Shown here: one piece after another, positions 24,251-35,993 of the stretch
Layout of the letters: each line of letters starts with the position of its first letter
How positions within the stretch are numbered: the stretch's first letter is position 1
From: Chaenocephalus aceratus
Taxonomy: Eukaryota > Chordata > Actinopteri > Perciformes > Channichthyidae
NCBI GenBank assembly: GCA_023974075.1
Contig: JAMFTG010000196.1
Coordinates: forward strand, 42,501 to 106,500
Length of the DNA: 64,000 bases
Direction of reading: 5' to 3'
Notes under the pieces: model-generated
Databases searched by the model: none
Seen by the model: only the letters and a program-made list of their open reading frames with translations
What the model was told of the DNA's origin: nothing
Translations under genes and position numbers: made by a program

Positions 24251-24767
24251 AGTGATCACTTGTGGTACAATGATGTGCAACAGAAAGATGTGAGTGACTC
24301 TTGGATTTAGAGTATTGTCTTGACTTCACAGGTCTCCCCCACCCACAGGATGTTGGGTCTAAGTGGGATCACAGCCGACATTTCCTCACACTGCTTTGTT
24401 GGCATACTTCAAAGGGATTGTTCTGGTATGAGAATGCAACAGAAATACTACCTTACAACACACACAGAAGCTTGAGCATTTGATTGGTTTGGCAGCCGTG
24501 ATCACTTCATAGCAAACCTCTGACCTTTCCACACAGCTGTGATTAAGGACGTGTTTTAAACCAGAGACTCCTGAAGCCAAACCGTCTTGTTTCCAAGGTA
24601 AATAATGGGGAATTGTCTTGGAATAGCACGGTGTTATGAATGATTTATAATCCATCAGCAAAGTCAATTTCTATTCACCAGCTTACTGGACTCCTGGGAA
24701 ATTGCGACTTTATCATCTGTGTAAATTATACTGACACAGGCTGTGAGGGATGGGGACTCGGCAGAGG

Positions 24768-24769
<2 letters not shown>

Positions 24770-24819
<50 letters not shown>
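24770..24819. repeat. (TG)n microsatellite
   Basis: About 25 TG units in galnt9 intron 1. Confidence 0.95.
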
Positions 24820-24820
<1 letters not shown>

Positions 24821-24959
24821 GTATTTCATGCTGGCCACCAGTAGAGGTCACATATACAGTATGTGTTTACCTGTTAATACCATCCAGTCTTTAAAGGTTG
24901 TTTTAACCTGAATTCAAGAATATATAATTAGAAAAATATTTTGTCTGCAGAAAATGTGT

Positions 24960-25620
24960 TTTTGTCTCGGCGGAAAAAGCACTGTTACGTAAAGGGTATT
25001 CTGCATTTTGGGCTTTCTAGTGCATGTAAATGGTCTGCAAAGGCTAGAATCCCTGTTTGTGCATTTTAATTTGCCAGGATGACATTGAACAAACTATCTT
25101 TCTCTCCCAAACCACTCCCCCCCCCCCCCCTAATTTGAATTTGGGCCCCAAAACACCTTTTCCCGTTGACTTCCATCGTGAAAGAGACTTCTGTAAATCA
25201 GAGGGTACTTCTTTTTTTGTTCGATATTCAACTGCCCAGTATGAACACTTTTCACAGCGTCTACACGTTGTAAGATGCCCTAGAAGCCAAATCCAGAGTT
25301 ATTTTACCTCTGACTGAGCTGTGATCAACCGTGACGCTGCAGATAGGAGGCGGGGCTTAAGCAAGTGCGCACTCTCTATTGGTCGAGATACCATCATTTG
25401 GCTCTCGAGAGGCAGGACATTTCGCCGTCCCGCCTCTAACGCTGTAATCCGTTCTCTTTATAGATCCATGCATGAAACACTTCCATTGAACTTGTTTGTT
25501 AACTTCCGCAACATAATGACATCACTATGTAACAGTTGTGCTTCTTTTGGATAGCGCTCCAACACATTGTACGTGACATCTCTAAGCGATTGACCAGATC
25601 ATAATTGTACTACTACTTGT
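24960..25620 (+). mobile_element. Dispersed transposon copy, near-identical to 55,000-55,680
   Basis: From about 25,140 to 25,605 this matches 55,189-55,620 almost base for base (for example CCCCAAAACACCTTTTCCCG and GTCTACA.GTTGTAAGATGC). The upstream part shares GTGCATGTAAATGGTCTGCA with the other copy. No clear ends remain here. It is probably the same TTAA family as 55000-56913. Confidence 0.7.
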
Positions 25621-26021
25621 AAAAGACATATTTTCAGAATAATATATATTATATCACTGGATGTTCTAGTACATCTATTACATTTGGCAGATTGTAAGAT
25701 AACTGTAATGCTTTATTATATTGCCATATCTTTATTCAAAATTATAATTTGAACCTGCAAAGTAACTAATGTCGTCGAGTAAAATGCACAATATTTGCTA
25801 TCGAATTGTAGTGGAGTAGAAGCAAAAAATGGCATAATATGGAAGTACTAAAATAAAAATGTACTTGGTTACTTTCCAATACTGAGTATGCATATCTTCT
25901 TCTGACTGGTTGTGATGTTAGAGAGTGTGTCCTACAGCCTGACACAGTGTTTCTGTTTCTGCATGATCTCGTCGTTACGCCTGAGCTTCAGCAGATATTT
26001 GAGTTATGCTTGGCATCTGGC

Positions 26022-28196
26022 AACCACTCAGCTTCCTATAGAGACAATGCACCCCCTCTCAGCTTCATATAGAGACCATGCACCCCCTTTCAGCTTCATA
26101 TAGAGACAATGCACCTCCACTCAGCTTCATATAGAGACAATACACCCCCTCTCAGCTTCATATAGAGACAATGCACCCCCTCTCAGCTTCATATAGAGAC
26201 AATGCACCCCCTCTCAGCTTCATATAGAGACAATGCACCCCCTCTCAGCTTCATATACAGACAATGCACCCCCACTCAGCTTCATATAGAGACAATGCAC
26301 CCCCTCTCAGCTTCATATAGAGACCATGCACCCCCACTCAGCTTCATATAGATAAAATGCACCCCCACTCAGCTTCATATAGAGACAACGCACCCCCTCT
26401 CAGCTTCATATAGAGACAATGCACCCCCTCTCAGCTTCATATAGAGACAATGCACCCCCTCTCAGCTTCATATAGAGACAATGCACCCCCTCTCAGCTTC
26501 ATATAGAGACCATGCACCCCCACTCAGCTTCATATAGATAAAATGCACCCCCACTCAGCTTCATATAGAGACAACGCACCCCCTCTCAGCTTCATATAGA
26601 GACAATGCACCCCCTCTCAGCTTCATATAGAGACAATGCACCCCCTCTCAGCTTCATATAGAGACAATGCACCCCCTCTCAGCTTCATATAGAGACAATG
26701 CACCCCCACTCAGCTTCATATAGAGACAATACACCCCCTCTCAGCTTCATATAGAGACAATGCACCCCCACTCAGCTTCATATAGAGACAATGCACCCCC
26801 TTTCAGCTTCATATAGATACAATGCACCCCCACTCAGCTTCATATAGAGACAATGCACCCCCTCTCAGCTTCATATAGAGACAATGCACCCCCTCTCAGC
26901 TTCATATAGAGACAATACACCCACTCTCAGCTTCATATAGAGACAATGCACCTCCTCTCAGCTTCATATAGAGACAATGCACCCCCTCTCAGCTTCATAT
27001 AGAGACAATGCACCTCCTCTCAGCTTCATATAGAGACAATGCACCCCCTCTCAGCTTCATATAGAGACAATGCACCCCCTCTCAGCTTCATATAGAGACA
27101 ATGCACCCCCTCTCAGCTTCATATAGAGACAATGCACCCCCACTCAGCTTCATATAGATACAATGCACCTCCTCTCAGCTTCAGATAGAGACAATGCACC
27201 CCCTCTCAGCTTCATATAGAGACAATGCACCCCCTCTCAGCTTCATATACAGACAACGCACCCCCTCTCAGCTTCATATAGAGACAATGCACCCCCACTC
27301 AGCTTCATATAGATACAATGCACCTCCTCTCAGCTTCATATAGAGACAATGCACCCCCTCTAAGCTTCATATAGACACAATGCACCCCCTCTCAGCTTCA
27401 TATAGAGACAATGCACCCCCTCTCAGCTTCATATAGAGACAATGCACCCCCTCTAAGCTTCATATAGACACAATGCACCCCCTCTCAGCTTCATATAGAG
27501 ACAATGCACCCCCTCTCAGCTTCATATAGAGACAATGCACCCCCTCTCAGCTTCATATAGAGACAATGTACCCCCTCTCAGCTTCATATAGAGACAATGC
27601 ACCCCCACTCAGCTTCATATAGATACAATGCACCCCCACTCAGCTTCATATAGAGACACTGCACCCCTCTCAGCTTCATATAGAGACAATGCACCCCTCT
27701 CAGCTTCATATAGAGACAATGCACCCCCTCTCAGCTTCATATAGAGACAATGCACCTCCTCTCAGCTTCATATAGAGACAATGCACCCCCTCTCAGCTTC
27801 ATATAGAGACAATGTACCCCCTCTCAGCTTCATATAGAGACAATGCACCCCCTCTCAGCTTCATATACAGACAATGCACCCCCTCTCAGCTTCATATAGA
27901 TACAATGCACCTCCTCTCAGCTTCATATAGAGACAATGCACCCCCACTCAGCTTCATATAGAGACAATGCACCCCCTCTCAGCTTCATATAGAGACAATG
28001 CACCCCCTCTCAGCTTCATATAGATACAATGCACCCCCACTCAGCTTCATATAGAGACAATGCACCCCCTCTCAGCTTCATATAGATACAATGCACCCCC
28101 ACTCAGCTTCATATAGAGACAATGCACCCCCACTCAGCTTCATATAGATACAATGCACCTCCACTCAGCTTCATATAGAGACAATGCACCCCCACA
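26022..28196 (+). repeat. 31-bp minisatellite (about 70 copies)
   Basis: The unit contains CTCAGCTTCATATAGAGACA followed by ATGCACCCCC or a close variant, with period 31. Variants include CACTCAGC/CTCTCAGC, GATAAAATG and GACAACG. It is the largest array in the window at 2.2 kb. Its period is not a multiple of three, so it makes no long open frames. Confidence 0.97.
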
Positions 28197-28199
28197 TAG

Positions 28200-29940
28200 T
28201 GTTTCTGCTGTGGGATGAAACCACAGTGTGTCTGCAGAACTCTTTAAAGACTGAGATTTTACAATGAGGTCAACCATGCTAACATTTTAATATGAATCAT
28301 CAGTTTCTCCCGTGCCAATTTTGAGTGGGTGGATTTTGAAAATGCAGGATTTTTTATTTGTGTTTTGAGTGTAATTGGTGATTGACTTTTTTTACCCTGA
28401 GCGTTGGCTGAAGGGCAACCGCCTCTTCTACTGTAAGGCTGGGTACACTTTTGTATCAAGTGTTTGCAGGTCGTTCACAAGTGGAGAGTGTCAGGGACGA
28501 TTATGAGCTGAAGAGAGGAGCAAGCAATGAACTAAGTGCACAGCGGTCTCTGTTGCATGCCTTCCCAGTTAACATTATACAAGAGAATAAAAGCATCATG
28601 AACCTGCCGCTGGGGTGAGTCTGAATTAAATCAGTAATGATTATATTCCACGTCAGGGTGAGCTATCACAAATCATTAGTTTGTTCAGTGTGATCCTGGC
28701 AAATTCAAATGCACAATATGCAAACAAGCTGTGCAGACTGTCTCTCTTTGCACACGCCCCGAGTCTGGGACATAAGAGGAGTTACTCGCAGTTACGTACA
28801 TTTTTCTTTGACAGTGGCAACCCAGGCTGCGAACGCTCGCTGGCTGTCACCATTCCTCCGTGAGTTGTCTCGAGGTCTTTAATGGCGTACTTAATCATAT
28901 CCTCATATCCCAGGTCACTGCCCCTTTTTTCTAAATGGCGCACAGACCACAGATTGTACTCAGCGGCCATTGGGAATAACTACGGTGAGAGGAGGACTCG
29001 GCGCGCTAATAACTGTTACCATGTCCGCCAGCGATATGAAGTAATTGCCCATTGCCTCTGTTGTTTATTGCCCACCAATTGCATGCCACGGGAGCTGCAG
29101 CAAGGTCCAATTAGATTAGAAGGACATAAACAAGTCGCAAAATTCCTTTTTAATAGTCGCCTGATGGATGGTCACCAGACTACCAACAAGAAAACAACGG
29201 TCAGGCTTTATCAGCGGCCCGTTCTGCGCAGGAAGGATCACCGTGAGGGTTATCGGGCCCCGTCTTCCAGTAATCAGGGGCTTTAAGCTTGTTAGCAGGC
29301 TTATGGAGGAACGATCTGACTAAGTACTGCATTAGAACCAGACAATACCTCCTCGCAGGTACTGATGAAGTGGCTGGGTTAAACCAACAATGCACTCAAA
29401 CAAGATTAGCAGCCATTTTTCAGAACGAGATGCAAATGCATATTTCCAGCTGATATTTAACTTAACCTTTGTGATCACATGTTGGACCCATTGGTACTGT
29501 TTGGTACTGTTTGGTACTGTTTGGTACTCAGGAAATCATGTGAGCAATACAGAAACAGAATCCCTCATATATCTCCGTTCTCAACAAAATAGAAAACAAA
29601 TATGATTAACGTTTGCAAACACTCTCTGCTTGATCATTTCAATGTAGAATGACGTATACTACAGTGTACAAATACTCAGCCCAAGTAAAAGTCAAACGTT
29701 TACTTAGGAAAACAAAAGTAGTCATGCAGAAGGGTCCATTTCATTATCATGTGTTTCAAATATGCAATAATGTTTTGTCTTAATCAATCGAATACGATAT
29801 AAAACAGAACATCTTAATATTTGAAACACTAAGAAAAATCTTGCTTTTTTGTCGTTTGGTTTATTCTCTCCTGTCAAGCTGTAAAGTGAATAGAAAAATA
29901 TACATATTACCAAAACTGCTTCTTCAATAAACTGCATACC
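28200..29940. other. Intronic sequence without recognisable gene
   Basis: No exon is seen. A short tandem (TTGGTACTGT, three full copies plus part of a fourth) is at 29491-29528. The stretch at about 28,880-29,300 is low in repeats with motifs such as TCCAATTAGATTAG and TTGTTTATTGCCC, and might be conserved non-coding DNA. Confidence 0.4.
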
Positions 29941-29950
29941 CTAGCTTTAA

Positions 29951-30313
29951 AGGTGGGGTAGGTAAGTTTCAGAAACCGGCTCGAGATACACTTTTTGTTA
30001 TATTCCATGGAATGCTCTTAACATCCCGATAGCAACGAATATCTGAAGTGCTTTGACCAAAAATCCATAAAAAAATGTCATCTGTAGAAGCCGTGATACT
30101 GTAAAAAGCCGGCCCGGCTAAACGGATTGGATGGCCTACCTGCCTGTCAGCCTGCCATCGGGGCACAAACTTATCTCGTGCCCTCATTGGTCATGTGCGC
30201 GTTCGTGTGTGTTGGAGGAGGGGCTCTGTAAGGAAGTGGCAGATTTTCTCCGGTTGTGTATTTTCAAATTCTAGCGATCTCGAGCCGGTTTCTCAAACTT
30301 ACCTACCCCACCT
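29951..30313. mobile_element. 363-bp TTAA-flanked MITE
   Basis: The ends are AGGTGGGGTAGGTAAGTTT(C) and, read back, AGGTGGGGTAGGTAAGTTTG, extended by AAACCGGCTCGAGAT on both sides. TTAA flanks it at 29947-29950 and 30314-30317. It has no coding capacity. A TTAA duplication fits piggyBac or Kolobok. Confidence 0.85.
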
Positions 30314-30423
30314 TTAAGGTCAGACTTAAATGTAATCAGACCTACCTGACCTTCTTCTCATCCCATCTTCTCTTTCTTCTACATCTCTTTCATCGGAAAA
30401 ATGCAGATATCATTTAATGTAAT

Positions 30424-30614
30424 GGAGGTGTGTGGTGCAGTGGGTTGTGCGTTGGTGTTCAGGGGGTGACAGGTTCAAACCCCACTGCAGTCAGCATGTC
30501 GTTGTGTCCATGAGACCCTTCACTCCAAACTGCTCCTGTGGGGATTTCCCACAGTATTGAGTATGGAAGTCGCTTTGGATAAAAACGTCTAACAAGTGAC
30601 GTGTAATGTAACGA
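30424..30614 (+). mobile_element. tRNA-derived SINE
   Basis: The A box lies near TGGTGCAGTGGGT and the B box is GGTTCAAACCC (30472). These are followed by GCAGTCAGCATGTCGTTGTG and the tail GTCGCTTTGGATAAAAACGT...GTGTAATGTAA. It is the same family as 4352-4545, inserted in the opposite orientation. Confidence 0.8.
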
Positions 30615-30801
30615 GAGTGCAACCCTAACCCTAAGAGAAAAGCACAGACAAAACACACAGACTTCTCTTGACTTCAGCTCAGATATAAAGCACATGTGCC
30701 CAATGAAAAGCCCTTATATACAAACACACAACAGACACACAAGCACATTCTAAAGTACAGCATATCCACAGACAGTATGAAGAACAACGATATGACTCTT
30801 A

Positions 30802-31434
30802 CGGCCCGTCTACACTACAGCGTCGACAGCGTCGAAAGCTCCAATCTGCCCATTCACTTTCAATGGGGTGACGTCACGTAGCCTCGCTTTTTCGCCGAAC
30901 TGAATTGTGGGTAGCAGAGCGGTCCGTCTCCGCCGTCTCCGGCGTCAGAAGTTGAACAATGTTCAACTTCTGACGCCGGAGACGCCGGAGTAGCCAGCGC
31001 CAGCCAATCAAATCCCGTTTCCCAAAATCTGACAGCTGAAGCCGTAGCAAATCAAACCGCGTCTAAGCTGGGAGAGATATCCCGCCGTTCATTTCTATAT
31101 TTCAAAAAAAGTCGGAGGAGAAACTAACTATCGCCGTAGCAAATCACCCGGTGTTGTATGACCAGACCCTCTTCACCTACCGGGATACAAACCGGAGGAA
31201 CCAGGCATGGAGGGAGGTGGCAGAGACAGTGGGGGAAACTGGTAGGTTTTCGCCTGTTTGGGGAGTTTATATATTATATATTGCTCGCATAAAATGCCCG
31301 GGGTTTTTTGCTTTGTATATCGGGGGCGGGAGATTCATGTGATTGGTTGTTGGTCGTGTTGCTTGAATAAAATCCCCAAGCTCCAGACACGCCCAGCTCC
31401 AAGCTTTTTTTGAAGCTGTAGTGTGGACGCTCCG
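30802..31434 (+). mobile_element. Harbinger-like element 2 carrying a MADF exon
   Basis: The ends are CGGCCCGTCTACACTACAGC and, read back, CGGAGCGTCCACACTACAGC. TTA flanks both sides (30799-30801 and 31435-31437), the 3-bp TWA target of PIF/Harbinger elements. The interior holds a perfect 23-bp hairpin (30935-30957 with 30961-30983) and a MADF-type exon at 31109-31241. No transposase is present, so it looks like an internally deleted derivative of an element that carried a MADF DNA-binding gene. Confidence 0.8.
31109..31241 (+). pseudogene. MADF-domain first exon, start codon lost
   Basis: The frame reads SEEKLTIAVANHPVLYDQTL, then FTYRDTNRRNQAWREVAETV and GET. This is the pattern of the N-terminal half of a MADF domain (a Myb/SANT-related DNA-binding fold): an aromatic-Asp pair, a Tyr-Arg-Asp...Arg helix and a conserved AW..V. 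The expected ATG before SEEK is AAG (31109-31111). The exon ends ACTG before GTAGGT, a good donor. MADF/Myb-like proteins are the second protein of PIF/Harbinger transposons, which fits its place inside Harbinger-like ends. Confidence 0.65.
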
Positions 31435-31920
31435 TTACTCTGGGTCAGATTTGGAAAAAGACTTGAGAGATGTCGTGTCTTCGTTCTGTGGGAACAGTGT
31501 TACAATTATTGCAGCCACACATCCAACATGTCTGTGTGAACATTTGATTTACTGATTGATGTCAAGCTGCAAAGACAATTTTCAAGAACAACAATGCTTG
31601 GAAAATACACTGCATGCCTGCTTTAAGGTCAACCCCACACTCAATTAGACTCAGGTGAAACTACCTGACCTTCTTTCATTGCTTCCCTTCCGCCGGTCTG
31701 TCACCGAAAATGCTCGAAAAATAATGTTCCTGAAAAGCAGATATTGCTGATTGTAATCAACCAATCATTGATGGCAGGCAGAGCACTTTACTATGGAGCT
31801 AAATGTATTTTAAGGCCTTCGTACTTGGACTCTGTGCAAGTACAATGCAGGTGAATGTGATCTTATTGGACAGGCTTATTGCAGTTTTGGGATGGATGTG
31901 TTTTCTGTCAAAGCAGTTTG

Positions 31921-32020
31921 ATTTATTGATTGTAAGTCAACTTTATTGTTAATCTTTCAGTTTGTGTGTACACAGACAGAGAGATCAAAATACCGTTTCC
32001 CACAATCCCGAATACAATAT
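31921..32020 (-). mobile_element. Possible LINE/SINE tail fragment
   Basis: AAGTCAACTTTATTGTTAAT followed by TGTACACAGACAGAGAGATC is similar to inverted tails of dispersed fish retroelements. Weakly supported. Confidence 0.3.
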
Positions 32021-32355
32021 ATATACAAATATGTATATACCTACAGTATATATACACAATCAAAAGACACATGCACACATTAAGACCTAAATAAAAGCAC
32101 AACAATCAATATATACTAAATAACAGCCACTTCAATATCTCTGAGAATGTACATAGCAGCGTAAAAAGTTAAAAAGTGTCTTCAATATGTGAAGAAAAAT
32201 GTCAAAAAGTATTCAAAAACATCCTTCTTAAATAAGCATTTCCTAGTTTTAAGGTCAAATAGACTCAGATAAATACCTGACCTTCTTCTCAATGCCTCCC
32301 ATTCTTCTACTACTCTCTCACTTGAATTAGAAATGCCCAAAAAATAATCCTCTTA

Positions 32356-32974
32356 AAGGTCTCCATCTATGTTATTTTTAGGCTTATATTTTGGGTCTCA
32401 AATATCTAAAAATATCTAAAAACATGTCTATGATGTGTTTTGCTCAAAATACTGTCAAAGAAACACAGATTTGGGGTCCTGAAGAGGGGCGGAGCTAATG
32501 CCTGCTCAGGATTCTACGGAGAGCTAAATGCTGCGTGACTAAACGCCATATTATGTTCAAAACCACATCAAGGATTATCTCTGAAACAGTATGGAGCTCA
32601 AACTCTTTCTCTCTTGCGGGTTTACCACAAGGTGAGTTCCTTTTTTTATTTCCAGCTTCTTCACACACACTCTCTGCAGTAAAGGCTAGCTCTGAGTGTT
32701 AGCCATGCTTGCTAATGTAAACAAAGACCATATTACGTCGAATAATAAAGAAAATGATAGCAACTTTCTGATAGTGCCGTGGGTCCGCATTTCAGATATC
32801 ACGTCATATCGGCAGCAAATCTGAATCAGCTCCGTTGTAGCCCCGTTTTTAGAGATTTTGGTACGGAGGAAAAGAGAGAGGGTTTTACTTTCTGACGCTG
32901 CGTGAGTTCCCTGACGCACCGGGCGGGGACACATAAAAGACATCAAAAGGTGGATTTTGCATAATAGGTCCCCT
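32356..32974 (+). mobile_element. 619-bp TTAA-flanked element with exon-like core
   Basis: TTAA at 32352-32355 and 32975-32978 flank the ends AGGTCTCCATCTATG and, read back, AGGGGACCTATTATGC. Inside, ATGGAGCTCAAACTC... (32591-32631) runs to an AAG/GTGAGT donor-like site. A second copy of this family at 63570-64000 keeps the same core. Confidence 0.65.
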
Positions 32975-35754
32975 TTAAGGTCAAACAGACTCAGATAACT
33001 CCAACCTTCTTGTCACAGCTTCCCGTTCTTCCACTGTCTCTGCAATTGGAAACGCTGGCCTTCAGTCTTTCCTCGGACCAGCTGTTCTCCCTCAGCTCCT
33101 CTTCTTCCTCTTCCTCCTCCTCCTCCATGCATGTCACTCTCCACGTGCAGGTGATGATGGGATGGCGAGCCTCGCGGGCCGCCTGCAGCTCCAGATATGC
33201 TTCTTATCTGTAATGCCCAATTATGGCAAAGAAAACCCCGGGAGCTGTTTATATGCTAAGCCGCCGGGGCAAAGACTTGATGAGAAAATGTCGCCCCTGT
33301 CTCTGTTTCACGCGGACACACACTTGACTGTATCTGAGCGCTCCACGTCGCCTATATGTTGTTGTGCGCTGTGTAATGGAGGCTATAGGGAGACTGAAAT
33401 ATATTCCAATAATGGTATGCAGATGAGGTTTTTCGTGGACAAAACAGAGTCAGATAAGAATCAATTCTGCTCAGCCTTGAGGAATCAGGATAATGGATTC
33501 AGCGGCTAACCTGACAATCAGCAGTCAGACAGACAATACTGGCAATCTGAGCCGGAGCGAGCGTTCCTCTTATTTACACGAAGGCCCCGAGTCGTGCCGT
33601 GATTACATTACTAAAATGTAATGATGACATCCGATGAAGGAGAGGCGAGGCAGGGTAATTGATTATGGAAATGTGTTTTCACGGCCTCTCTGTTGTTTAT
33701 CAAGCTTTTTCTGAGAATTTTGACAAAATATTTGACAACCGTTTCTGAATACAGATGCGTTAACTCTGAGGAGCGCTAACTCTGAAAGGATGACATTATA
33801 ATTATTGCTTTTATGACCTAACACAGAAAGGTGCTCAGTATGACTGTTTCTTGCCTCATTATATTCAGATTTATTTGTATTTATTCATTTATTTTTTGTT
33901 CCGTTGTCTGTTTCTGTTTTGTGTGGATTGTCCTTTGAAGTGTAGGTGTTGGGATCGTCTTGTGACTGTTGAGAATAAGAAATATGGAAATTCAGATTTT
34001 TACCAGGAACTTGTTTATTCAGCTGCAAGTAATGATTATTGACATTGCTGATTAAACTGCCCTTTATTTTCCGAGAGCACTCAATTAATCGCTAACTCTG
34101 TAAAACGTCAGAAAATAATGAGATATACAAAAAATACCCATTCCAGTCCATGTTGGTGATGTCAGTAAATCTATTTCTCATTCTAAAACCAAAGATATTT
34201 ACTATGAATATCAAATATGAGGAAAAGTAGGACATCTGAATATTTGAGAAGCTGAAAATTGCATTTTTGAATTTTGTAGCTATTAATCAATCAAAATAGT
34301 TGCCAGTTATTGTTATTATCTGTTTATGTAATAATTGAATTAAGGACTTGATGCATGGTGCAGATTTGTTGGAAAGTAAGCAGATTTTTTTTTAAAGATA
34401 ATTACTTTGACTATTAATCAATCAAAACGGTTACTGATTGTCTTCATGAGAATCAAACAATTGATTTGATCTTTTTGGCTTCATCGGCAGGTCGTTGCAT
34501 GTTTCAGAATTGCTAGAAAGTAAGCGAACGTGTGCGATACGTTTGTGGCATGTTCAGTCCACACACATCCCTTTCACTGGACGTGTTGTGCGGCGCAGCA
34601 GGATGACGTCATGCTGCAATATTTCACTTCTTGAAAAACGTCTGACGGCAGCCTTAAAATGTAGAAGTGGATTTCATAGACCAAATAAGTGTGGCTTGAC
34701 CTGCTCCCATCTCATGCACCTGACTTAAACTAAAACACACCTTACCTTTACCTCAAATAAAAAATGGATATATATGTTAATAATTTAGTTTTTGGGGGAA
34801 GGGTTGGGATTAAATACGTGTAAACTTCTTCCCACCACTTTTTGGATGTGTAATTAAGTCGATCATTTGTTTATACATAACTTAGAATCAGTAATATTTG
34901 TATATCAATTTGACACTGCTTAATGTTGTATTATTGTTGTACACATTCAACATAAATCGAATCAAATCAAAATAGTGGTTATTGGATGAATTGAGGTGTG
35001 TTTTTATGAAAGAACACAAGCAAGGCAGTCGAGAACCCACTGACAGAATGCAGCTTGTTTGAAATCTCTCGTATACTTTGCAAAAACACAAATAATACAT
35101 TGTTGAGAGGTAATTTTGGGGGTCGAGTGCTACAATTTGAAACTCGCAGTTGTTATCCTCCTCACACGCTGTTGTTGAGTGCTCAGATAAATGCAGCACT
35201 TCTCCCAAGCTCTCAATATTTCATAGATTTGTTTTGGGCTTTGAAGGCTTCCAACCCAGATCCAGTTATTCTTCTTCCCCACTTCTTGAAGAGATCTCGG
35301 CATCCCCTCACCATTAATATTTAGGACTCCGCTACATCACTTTGGACGCGCAATAATCCACTCTTGCTCTTAAATCATTCATAAAAAATGGGTTCATCTT
35401 TGACTTTGAGATATGCTTTAAAGGCCGAATCAGACACACTGTGAAGGTTGCTGGGTGATTGATATCTGTGATGGGTTTCATGCATGGCGTCAGGGGGATT
35501 TGGACACACGGATTGTGAGGAGCTCAGAGACAGATGTATGCTCGGACTGAATGAGATTCAGATTGACGCCTCGTGACATGCATCGGGCTCTTTGGGAGAG
35601 AGTGGAAGGAGCAGATGTGTTCCAGCTGCCTTACGTGACAACGTGAAAGCTCTTAGCGGCTGTTTGGAGAGAAATGTCTCACAAAATAAAAGTTCAATTT
35701 AACAGAAAAAACATTTAAAAGCTGTGGAGTCAAATTCTACAGGCCAGAGGTTTG

Positions 35755-35915
35755 AAGTTACTAAATACATTTACTCAATTACTGTATTTAAGTACAACTT
35801 TGTATGCTATGTTATACTTCTACTATACTTCATTTTCAAGGCAAATATTGTATTTTTCCTCCAATACATTGATTTGGCATCACTATTTCATTTTCAGGTT
35901 CATATAATAAAGAAA
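35755..35915. mobile_element. Fragment of the AGTAC-rich transposon
   Basis: TACATTTACTCAATTACTGTATTTAAGTAC and ATACTTCTACTATACTTCAT-type sequence matches the general pattern at 6722-7110. It is truncated. Confidence 0.4.
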
Positions 35916-35993
35916 TATATAAAATAGACTATGATTTACGATTAACTATTAAATTCCTCCATTTGACTTCTTTGTTTTCTTCCTGAACATACA

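Noticed and set aside
26022..28196. CRISPR-like array
   Set aside because: The repeat is contiguous with no unique spacers and sits in vertebrate sequence. It is a minisatellite.
28882..29286. 134-codon open frame as a possible exon or gene
   Set aside because: No domain, no plausible splice pattern and no composition change. Length alone is not enough in an intron of this size.
31151..31342. Reading the MADF exon as a host gene
   Set aside because: It lies inside matched inverted ends with a TTA duplication, has lost its ATG, and has a decayed sister copy. A transposon origin is more likely.
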